A stretch of 64,000 bases of DNA, taken from Paracoccus lutimaris (GTDB lineage: Bacteria; Pseudomonadota; Alphaproteobacteria; Rhodobacterales; Rhodobacteraceae). Made by a program: the position numbers and the translations under genes. The stretch lies in assembly GCF_003337565.1 (NCBI RefSeq), contig NZ_QPJL01000012.1, positions 1 to 64,000 on the forward strand, read 5' to 3'. The notes under the pieces are model-generated. The model was not told the origin of the DNA. It saw only the letters and a program-made list of their open reading frames with translations, and made no database searches. This document shows positions 53,697 through 64,000 of this stretch, one piece after another (within the stretch, counting starts at the first letter, position 1; every line of letters starts with the position of its first letter).

Positions 53697-54521
53697 TCAC
53701 TTAACCGCGCCGAAGGTCAGGCCGCGGACGAGTTGTTTCTGGCTGAACCAGCCGAGGATCAGGATCGGCCCGATGGCCAATGTGGATGCCGCCGAAAGCT
53801 TGGCCCAGAACAGGCCCTGCGGACTGCTGAACGAGGCGATGAAAGCCGAAAGCGGCGCCGCGTTCGTCGTCGTCAGCTGGATGGTCCAGAAGCTTTCGTT
53901 CCAGGCCAGAATGACGTTCAGAAGCAGGGTCGAGGCAATGCCGGGCACCGCCATGGGCGCCAGGATATGGACGATCTCCTCGCGCAGACCGGCGCCGTCC
54001 ATGCGCGCGGCCTCGAGGATCTCGCCGGGGATCTCGCGGAAATAGGTATAGAGCATCCAGACCACGATCGGCAGGTTGATGAGCATCAGAAGGACCGTCA
54101 GGCCGATCCGGGTGTCCATCAGCCCGGTGCGCAGAAAGATCAGATAGATCGGCACCAGCACCGCGACCGCGGGCATCATCTTGGTGGACAGCATCCACAT
54201 CAGGATGTCCTTGGTCCGCTTGGTGGGCGAGAAAGCCATCGCCCAGGCCGCCGGAATGGCCACGATCAGCGCAAGGATGGTCGAGCCGACCGACAGGATG
54301 ACCGAGTTCATGAACGGCTTGAAATAGTCGTTCTGCGACTGGACGGTCTGATAGCTTTCAAAGGTAAAGGACGGGATCAGGTTGAAGCCCTCGATCGCCT
54401 CCTGCTCGGTCTTCAGGCTGGTGATGATGGTGTAAAGGATCGGGAAAAAGATCACCAAAGCCACCGTCCAGGCGGCGATGGTGTAGCCGATCTTTGCGTT
54501 CTTTGAGACAGCGCGTGCCAT
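53697..54521 (-). CDS. smoG: Mannitol/sorbitol ABC transporter permease
   Basis: This 274-residue MalG-type permease has six hydrophobic segments and the EAA loop [16 protein letters not shown] followed by [11 protein letters not shown] near residues 170-195. The start region [20 protein letters not shown] is a signal-anchor-like first helix. It is 13 bp behind smoF and seven before smoK. Confidence 0.9.
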   Translation of the reverse strand: MARAVSKNAKIGYTIAAWTVALVIFFPILYTIITSLKTEQEAIEGFNLIPSFTFESYQTVQSQNDYFKPFMNSVILSVGSTILALIVAIPAAWAMAFSPTKRTKDILMWMLSTKMMPAVAVLVPIYLIFLRTGLMDTRIGLTVLLMLINLPIVVWMLYTYFREIPGEILEAARMDGAGLREEIVHILAPMAVPGIASTLLLNVILAWNESFWTIQLTTTNAAPLSAFIASFSSPQGLFWAKLSAASTLAIGPILILGWFSQKQLVRGLTFGAVK

Positions 54522-54534
54522 CGTTACATTCTCC

Positions 54535-55404
54535 TCAATCCAGGTTCTTGCCGACGGCGCGCATCAGGAAGAAGGCGACGAAGTTCGCAAGGACGACCGC
54601 GATGATGCCCCCTGCCGCTGCCCCGCCGATGTCGAAGTTCAGACGCGCGGCGCGATAGATCAGGAAGGTCAGGTTGGTCGAGGCAAAGCCCGGACCGCCA
54701 TTCGTGGTCACGAGGATTTCGGCATAGACGCCCAACAGGAAGATGGTCTGGATCAGGATCACCACGGTGATCGCGCGGGCCATATGCGGCAGCGTCAGAT
54801 AGATGAAGCGGCTATAGGCCGGGGCGCCGTCCATCTCGGCGGCCTCCATCTGCTCGCCGTCCAGGGACTGCAGGGCGGTCAGCAGGATCAGCGTGGCAAA
54901 GGGCAGCCATTGCCAGGCGACGATGACGATGATCGAGAACAGCGGATATTGCGCGAACCAGTCCACCGGATTGGCACCGAAGAATTTCGCGATATCGGCA
55001 AAGACCCCGTAGCTGGGGTGCATGATCATGTTCTTCCAGATCAGCGCCGCCACCGGCGGCATGACGAAGAAGGGCGAGATGACCAGAATGCGCACGATCC
55101 CCTGCCCGAAGATCGGCTTGTCGATCAGCATGGCGATGGCGATACCACCGACGACGGTGATCGTCAGGACGCCCAGCACCAGAATGATGGTGTTCTTGAT
55201 CGACTCGAAAAAGGCCGGATCAGTATAGAAATACTGATAGTTGAAGAACCCGGCCCAACTGGTCTGGCCGGGGCTGAGCAGGTTGTAGTTCAGAAACGAA
55301 TAATAGAGCGTCATTGCCAGCGGCACGAGCATCCAGACGAGCAGCAGGATGATTGCAGGTGCGCGCATCAGGCGGGCGAGGCTCTGGGTCTGGCGTGTGG
55401 CCAT
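54535..55404 (-). CDS. smoF: Mannitol/sorbitol ABC transporter permease
   Basis: This 289-residue MalF-type permease has the first helix APAIILLLVWMLVPLAMTLY, further segments to about residue 285, and the EAA loop QMEAAEMDGAPAYSRFIYLT near residues 185-205. It follows the binding-protein gene by 92 bp, which has no strong hairpin. Together with smoG it forms the membrane channel. Confidence 0.9.
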   Translation of the reverse strand: MATRQTQSLARLMRAPAIILLLVWMLVPLAMTLYYSFLNYNLLSPGQTSWAGFFNYQYFYTDPAFFESIKNTIILVLGVLTITVVGGIAIAMLIDKPIFGQGIVRILVISPFFVMPPVAALIWKNMIMHPSYGVFADIAKFFGANPVDWFAQYPLFSIIVIVAWQWLPFATLILLTALQSLDGEQMEAAEMDGAPAYSRFIYLTLPHMARAITVVILIQTIFLLGVYAEILVTTNGGPGFASTNLTFLIYRAARLNFDIGGAAAGGIIAVVLANFVAFFLMRAVGKNLD

Positions 55405-55496
55405 GGCGTCCTCCGACGTTGCGCGAATACGCTCGCGCTGTCCCCCTTAACAAGTGCCGCCCGGTATGCCCGGACGGCACGGCCCTGTTCGGGCTT

Positions 55497-56807
55497 TTAC
55501 TTGATATAGCCGGCGCGGGTCATTTCGCGCGTGGTATTGGCCTGCGCTGCCGCCAGCGCATCGTCAGCCGACATCTGCCCGGCAAGTGCTGCCGAGAACT
55601 GCTGGCCGACCGCCGTGCCGATGCCCTGGAATTCCGGGATCGCCACGAACTGACCGCCGGTATAGGGAATGTCCTGCACCGAGGATTTCTGCGTATTCGC
55701 CGATTCGATCGCCGTCAGGGTCATGGCCGCAAAGGGCGCGGCCGCCTGATAGTCGGCATTCGCGTAAAGCGAGGTCCGCGTGCCCGGAGGGGCGGCGCGC
55801 CAGCCGTCCTTCGAGGCCACCAGATCTGTATAGCCCTTGGAGGTTGCCCAGGCGATGAAGGTCTTGGCTGCGTCCGGCGCATCCGACGAGGCCGGAATGG
55901 CCAGCGACCAGGCCCAGAGCCAGTTGCCGTGGTTGTCCACGCCTTCCTTGTTGGGGAACTTCGCGAAGCCCACCTTGTCGGCCACGGTCGAGCTGGCCGG
56001 GTCGGTCACGAAGCTGGCGGCGACGGTGGCGTCGATCCACATGCCGCATTTGCCCTGCTGGAACAGCGACAGGTTTTCGTTGAAGCCGTTCGAGGACGCG
56101 CCGGGCGGCCCGTATTCGGTCATCATGGTCAGGTAGTCGGTCAGCGCCGCCTTCCATTCCGGGCTGTCGAATTGCGGCTTCCAGTCCATGTCGAACCAGC
56201 GCGCGCCATAGCTGTTGGCCATGGCCGTCAGGAAGGCCATGTTCTCGCCCCAGCCCGGCTTGCCGCGCAGGCACATGCCGTATTGTTCCTTGCTCTTGTC
56301 GGTCATCGCCTTGGCGGCGGCCATGATCTCGGTCCAGGTCGGCGCCTCCGAGATCTTGATGCCGGCGGCCTCGGCCAGATCGGTGCGATACATGATCATC
56401 GCCGATTCGGCATAGAAGGGCGCCGCATAAAGCTTGTCGTCGACCGACAGCGCGCTCCGCACAGCGGGCAGCAGGTCATCTGCGGCATAGTCCTCGGGCA
56501 TGCCGTCCAGCGGTACCAGCCATTCCTGCTTGGCCCAGATCGGCACCTCATAGGTGCCAATGGTCAGCACGTCATATTGACCGCCCTTGGTGGCGATGTC
56601 GGTGGTGACGCGCTCGCGCAGGATATTCTCCTCGAGCGTGACCCATTCGACATTGATGTCCGGATGCTTGGCCGAAAAGTCCTCGGCCAGCTTCTGCATG
56701 CGGATCATGTCGCCATTGTTGACAGTCGCGATTGTGAGATCCTCGGCTTGCGCAGCGCAAGCGAATCCCACTGCCGTTGCGGTTAGCAACGTCACCTTCA
56801 GTCCCAT
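55497..56807 (-). CDS. smoE: Mannitol/sorbitol ABC transporter substrate-binding protein
   Basis: This 436-residue periplasmic receptor has a Sec-type signal (LKVTLLTATAVGFACAAQA, cleavage near residue 21). The mature start EDLTIATVNNGDMIRMQKLA and the later YEVPIWAKQEWLVPLDGMPE match the SmoE group of polyol-binding proteins. It is the first gene of the minus-strand operon. GGGAGGAG lies seven bases upstream of the ATG, and a LacI-type operator lies 22 bp upstream of it. Confidence 0.9.
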   Translation of the reverse strand: MGLKVTLLTATAVGFACAAQAEDLTIATVNNGDMIRMQKLAEDFSAKHPDINVEWVTLEENILRERVTTDIATKGGQYDVLTIGTYEVPIWAKQEWLVPLDGMPEDYAADDLLPAVRSALSVDDKLYAAPFYAESAMIMYRTDLAEAAGIKISEAPTWTEIMAAAKAMTDKSKEQYGMCLRGKPGWGENMAFLTAMANSYGARWFDMDWKPQFDSPEWKAALTDYLTMMTEYGPPGASSNGFNENLSLFQQGKCGMWIDATVAASFVTDPASSTVADKVGFAKFPNKEGVDNHGNWLWAWSLAIPASSDAPDAAKTFIAWATSKGYTDLVASKDGWRAAPPGTRTSLYANADYQAAAPFAAMTLTAIESANTQKSSVQDIPYTGGQFVAIPEFQGIGTAVGQQFSAALAGQMSADDALAAAQANTTREMTRAGYIK

Positions 56808-56829
56808 CCGAACTCCTCCCTCGGTGTAC

Positions 56830-56843
56830 TGTTTACGCTAACA
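56830..56843. promoter_or_regulatory. Putative LacI-family operator, TGTTTACGCTAACA
   Basis: A 14-bp imperfect palindrome with a central CG (TGTTtaC-GCtAACA) lies 23 bp before smoE, overlapping the expected promoter. This shape is the classic LacI/GalR operator. No LacI-type regulator gene is in the window, so it would be encoded elsewhere. The polyol genes of related bacteria are inducible, which fits. Confidence 0.5.
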
Positions 56844-56961
56844 GGCTACGTCTGACCCTCTGGCCAGTCAATCAAGTTTGCGACGCTTTTGTGGCAGAAA
56901 TAAGTCATGCAAAGGTCTGGTCGGGCTTTCACCGGGCAAGCGCGAGCGCGGAAATGCGAAA

Positions 56962-56984
56962 CGCCCGGCCAAAACGGCCGGGCG
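56962..56984 (-). terminator. Terminator-like hairpin after the glycogen operon
   Basis: CGCCCGGCC at 56962-56970 pairs with GGCCGGGCG at 56976-56984 around AAAAC. It lies 40 bp past the pgm stop on the minus strand. A short GTTTC tail follows on the minus strand, and a longer A-run precedes it. It separates the glycogen operon from the smo promoter. Confidence 0.6.
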
Positions 56985-57022
56985 CGAAAAAAATGCGGGA
57001 TTTTCAAACCGCTGGCACAGAA

Positions 57023-60481
<3,459 letters not shown>

Positions 60482-60489
<8 letters not shown>

Positions 60490-62575
60490 GGTCGCGCTCC
60501 AGCTCGTAAAGCCGCACGGATTGCGCGGCGACCTGAACGGTGCTGCGCGGCGTCAGGCTGGGCATCAGCAGCGGGCGGTCGGTGTCGATATGCAGCCGCC
60601 AGACCCAGCCCGCAGGCGCCTCGGGCAAGGTGACGCTCAGCGCAGGGCCACCGTTGAAGACCATGAACAGGGCCTCTTCGCGCTGCGCATAGACGGGCGT
60701 GCCCGAAGCGATGCGCATCTCGACGCAGATCACCCGCAGATCCGGTGCCGTCCAGTCGCCGGCATTCATCGGCGTGCCGTCGGGACGCCACCAGAACAGG
60801 TCGCCCAGACCGTCGACCAGCCGTTGCCGCGAATGCAGGAAACGCTTCTGGCGCAAGATCGGATGGGCGCGGCGCAGCGCGACAAGGCGGGCGGTGAAGT
60901 CCAGAAAATCCTGATCGGCATCCTTCCAGACGACCCAGCCGATCTCGTTGTCCTGGCAATAGGCGTTGTTGTTGCCCGATTGCGAGTTCCCCAGCTCATC
61001 CCCGGCCAGCATCATCGGCGTGCCCTGCGACAAGAGCAGCGTCGCCATCATGTTGCGCCGGCGCAGGGCGCGCGCGGCGTTCAGCTTGATGTCGCCGGTC
61101 GGCCCCTCGACGCCCATATTGTCCGAGAAATTCTCGCTATGGCCGTCGCGGTTGCCCTCGCCATTGGCCTCATTGTGTTTCTGGTTGTAGCTGACCGTAT
61201 CCATCAGCGTGAAACCGTCATGTGCGGTCAGGAAGTTGACCGACGAGGTCGCGGGCCGGCCGGAATGGTCGAATTGCCGGGCCGAGCCGGTCAACCGTTC
61301 CGCCAGATCCGAGATCTGGCCGCCATCGCCCCGCCAGAAGCGGCGGACGCCGTCGCGATACTTGTCGTTCCATTCCAGGAAGGGCGGCGGAAACGCCCCC
61401 AGCTGATAGCCGCCCGGCCCGATATCCCAGGGCTCGGCGATCAGCTTGACGCGGGTCAGGACCGGGTCCTGCCGGATCGCGTCAAAGAACGAGGCGCTGG
61501 AGGAAAAGCCCCCCCGCACCCGCCGGCCCAGCGTCGCGCAAAGATCGAAACGGAAGCCGTCGACATGCATCACCTCGACCCAATAGCGCAGGCTGTCCAT
61601 GACCATGCGCAGCACCATCGGATGGTTCAGGTTCAGCGTGTTGCCGGTGCCGGTATCGTTTATGTAATAGCGCGGATCATCGGTCAGCCGGTAATAGCTG
61701 CGGTTGTCCAGGCCCCGGAAGGACAGCGTCGGCCCCATCTGGTTGCCTTCGCAGGTGTGGTTATAGACCACGTCCAGAATGACCTCGATGCCGGCGGCGT
61801 GCAGCCGCGCCACCATGTGCTGGAATTCGGAAATGTCGCCGCCCGAAAGATAGCGCGGATCGGGGGCGAAAAAGCCCAGCGTCTGATAGCCCCAGAAATT
61901 CACCAGCCCCTTTTCGACCAGAAAGCGGTCGTTCAGGAAGGCCTGCACCGGCAGCAGCTCGATCGCGGTGATCCCCAGCTTTTGCAGATGCTCCAGCATC
62001 GGGTCCGAGGCCAGCGCCAGGAAGGTGCCGGGATGGGACACCTCGGGGTGGTTCTGCGTCAGGCCCTTAACATTGGCCTCATAGATGATGGATTGCGAAA
62101 TCGGCGTGCGCGGCGGGCGGTCATTGCCCCATGAAAACGACGGGTCCTCGACCACGCAGCGCGGCATGTATTTCGCGCTGTCGCGCGGGTCCATGGACAG
62201 ATCCGCCTCGGGGGCGCCGACGGTATAGCCCATCAGCGCGTCATGCCAGACCGGATGGCCGGTCAGCCGCCGGGCATAGGGGTCAAGCAGCAGCTTGTTG
62301 TGGTTGAAGCGGTGCCCCTCGGCGGGGGCATAGGGGCCATCGGCGCGATAGCCATAGCACTGGCCCGGCCGCAGCCCCGAGATATAGCCATGCCACACAT
62401 CGCCGTCGCGTTCGGGCAGGTCGATCCGGTGGGTCTCGATCCGGCCATCGGGGGTGAACAGGCACAGCGAAACCCGCCGCGCATGCACGGAAAACACCGC
62501 GAAGTTCACACCCTCGCCGTCAAAAGTTGCGCCAAGGGGATCGGCGCGCCCCGCGGTAATCGTCCAGTTCGTCAT
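60482..62575 (-). CDS. glgX: Glycogen debranching enzyme (isoamylase-type)
   Basis: This 697-residue GH13 enzyme hydrolyses alpha-1,6 branches in limit dextrins. An N-terminal CBM48 domain is seen in GATFDGEGVNFAVFSVHARR. The catalytic barrel has DVVYNHTCEG, GFRFDLCATLGR with the nucleophile, LIAEPWDIGPGGYQLG with the acid, and FLTAHDGFTLMD. The start at 62575 overlaps the glgA stop (ATGA); a longer open frame overlaps glgA and is rejected. Confidence 0.94.
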
Positions 62576-63987
62576 CAGGCAGTCGTCATCACTTTGAACA
62601 GATCGGCATAGGCCCGTGCCGAGGCATCCCAGCCGACCGGCTGGGCCATGGCATTGGCCACCATGGCTTGCCAGAGCCGGGGCTGGCGGTAAAGCTGCAC
62701 CATCCGCGCCAGCGTGCGGGCCAGCGCGGGCGCATTCACCGGGTGGAATTGCAGCCCCGTGGCCACCCCCGCCCCCATGGCCGCGGCCGAGGCGTTGATG
62801 ACCGTATCGGCCAGCCCCCCGGTCAGCGAGACCACCGGCAAGGTGCCATAGCGCAGCCCATACATCTGGGTCAGGCCGCAAGGCTCGAACCGCGAGGGGA
62901 CAAGGATGGCGTCGCCGCCCTCGATCATGCGATGCGCAAGCGCCTCGTCATAGCCGATGCGCAGCGCGACATTGGCCGGGTTGCGTTCGGCCGCCTCGCG
63001 CAGGGCGCTTTCGATGCGGGCATCGCCCGCCCCCAGCACGATCAGCTGGCCGCCATTCTCGATCAGCGCCGGCAGCGCCTCGATCAAGAGGTCCAGCCCC
63101 TTTTGCTCCGACAGGCGCGAGACCACGACGCAAAGCGGGCCGGCCGTCTCGGGCAGGCCGAATTCGGCGCGCAGCCGGGCGCGGGCGCGGGCCTTGCCCT
63201 CAAGATCGGCAAAGGGCGGCGTCCAGGCGTCCAGATCGATGCCGTTCAGGATGCCGACGAAATCGCCGCCACGGCTGGCCAGCACCCCCTCCATCCCCAT
63301 GCCGAATTCGGGGGTCATCAGCTCCTCGGCATAGGTCGGGCTGACGGTCGAGACCTTTTCGGCAAAGACGATCCCCGCCTTCAGCGCGCTGATGCGGCCC
63401 CAGTATTCAAAGCCCTGCGGGGTGAACAGATGCGCGGGCAATTGCAGCGCGCCCAGCATATGCGCGGGCGCGAGGCCCTGAAACGCGATATTGTGGATGG
63501 TCAGCAGCGACTTGACGCCCGAGACGCCCAGCTGGCGCAGATAGACCGGCGCCAGCCCGGCCTGCCAGTCATGCAGATGCAGGATCTGCGGATGCCAGCC
63601 CTCGATCCCGTCGCGGGCGATGATCGCGGCGGCCCGGTCCAGCGCCGCGAAACGCTGCGGGTTGTCGGGCCAGTCCTTGCCGTCTGGCCCCAGATAGGGC
63701 CCGCCGTCGCGATCGAAAAGATGCGGCGCATCAAGGATATACAGCACCGCATCCGCCAGCGTCCCGCGCCGGATCCGGGCCGGGCCACCGAACAGGTCGC
63801 CCAGCTCCATGACCACCGGCGCGTCATGGCCCTGTGCGGCCATGACGACGCGATAGCCCGGCAGCACTGTCCGCATCTCGACGCCATGCGGGGCAAGTGC
63901 GGCGGGCAAGGCGCCCGCCACATCCGCCAGCCCGCCGGTCTTGATCAGCGGAACGCATTCCGAGGTGACGGACAGAACCCGTGTCAT
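62575..63987 (-). CDS. glgA: Glycogen synthase (ADP-glucose type)
   Basis: This 470-residue GT5 glycosyltransferase extends alpha-1,4-glucan from ADP-glucose. The N-terminal KTGGLADVAGALPAAL binds the nucleotide sugar, HDWQAGLAPVYLRQ follows, and the C-terminal SRFEPCGLTQMYGLRYGTLP holds the conserved Glu-Cys pair. AAGGAGG on the plus-strand complement sits a few bases before the ATG at 63987, so the gene is complete. glgC and glgB, its usual partners, would lie beyond the window. Confidence 0.95.
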   Translation of the reverse strand: MTRVLSVTSECVPLIKTGGLADVAGALPAALAPHGVEMRTVLPGYRVVMAAQGHDAPVVMELGDLFGGPARIRRGTLADAVLYILDAPHLFDRDGGPYLGPDGKDWPDNPQRFAALDRAAAIIARDGIEGWHPQILHLHDWQAGLAPVYLRQLGVSGVKSLLTIHNIAFQGLAPAHMLGALQLPAHLFTPQGFEYWGRISALKAGIVFAEKVSTVSPTYAEELMTPEFGMGMEGVLASRGGDFVGILNGIDLDAWTPPFADLEGKARARARLRAEFGLPETAGPLCVVVSRLSEQKGLDLLIEALPALIENGGQLIVLGAGDARIESALREAAERNPANVALRIGYDEALAHRMIEGGDAILVPSRFEPCGLTQMYGLRYGTLPVVSLTGGLADTVINASAAAMGAGVATGLQFHPVNAPALARTLARMVQLYRQPRLWQAMVANAMAQPVGWDASARAYADLFKVMTTA

Positions 63988-64000
63988 AAGGAGGCTTCCC

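Noticed and set aside
62576..62881. N-terminal extension of glgX
   Set aside because: It lies within glgA in another frame and has no sequence seen in debranching enzymes. The ATG at 62575 gives the normal CBM48 start.

Overview
The window looks like chromosomal DNA from an alphaproteobacterium of the Rhodobacterales, most probably Paracoccus or a close relative. It is GC-rich throughout. It carries a smoEFGK-mtlK type polyol operon as in Rhodobacter, entericidin-like mini-lipoproteins, many Tat-type substrate-binding proteins and tightly overlapped (ATGA/GTGA) gene pairs. This assignment rests on gene content recognised by eye, not on a database search.

Region 1 (1-376) is the edge of a mobile-element scar: the end of an IS5-type element sits inside the first gene of an IS21-type element, whose own terminal repeats lie 20 bp beyond the last gene of an ABC transporter operon.

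Region 2 (376-24319) is a 24-kb sugar-acid catabolic island. A sugar ABC transporter (minus strand) and a tripartite tricarboxylate (TctCBA) transporter (plus strand) diverge from one promoter. The Tct genes run into ltnD and otnK. The opposing operon holds otnI, otnC and a diketo-acid hydrolase of the fumarylacetoacetase family. DenD gives a second entry into the same tetronate route, so L-threonate and D-erythronate should both end as dihydroxyacetone phosphate. Next come a XylX-type dehydratase overlapping an L-2-keto-3-deoxyarabonate dehydratase, a Tat-exported lactonase, and a XylD-like aldonate dehydratase heading a five-gene operon (two SDRs, a D-2-hydroxyacid dehydrogenase and a GntR regulator). 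A 2-keto-3-deoxy-L-fuconate dehydrogenase-like SDR diverges from the diketo-acid hydrolase. Two FCD-type GntR regulators are present, and five GTATAC-centred palindromes lie in the promoter gaps of the island, which suggests a shared regulon.

Region 3 (24382-45360) is mostly housekeeping: proA, a 3-hydroxybutyrate dehydrogenase, a peptide-type ABC binding protein, xth, an A-type Fe-S carrier, a dGTPase, nadK-prfC with an attached NucS-like nuclease, glyA, esterases and many small envelope proteins. Mixed in are a candidate small RNA or peptide gene, two mini-lipoproteins, a RAYT-type transposase with its hairpin, and a lower-GC patch with a DUF2335 membrane protein.

Region 4 (45498-63987) holds lepA, a DMT permease, a small copper-chaperone-like protein, cobB and an orphan phnM; then a mannitol/sorbitol ABC transporter with mannitol dehydrogenase (mtlK, smoK, smoG, smoF, smoE) behind a LacI-type operator; then a glycogen/maltodextrin operon transcribed glgA-glgX-malQ-pgm with every junction overlapping. 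No rRNA, tRNA, CRISPR array or replication origin was seen.
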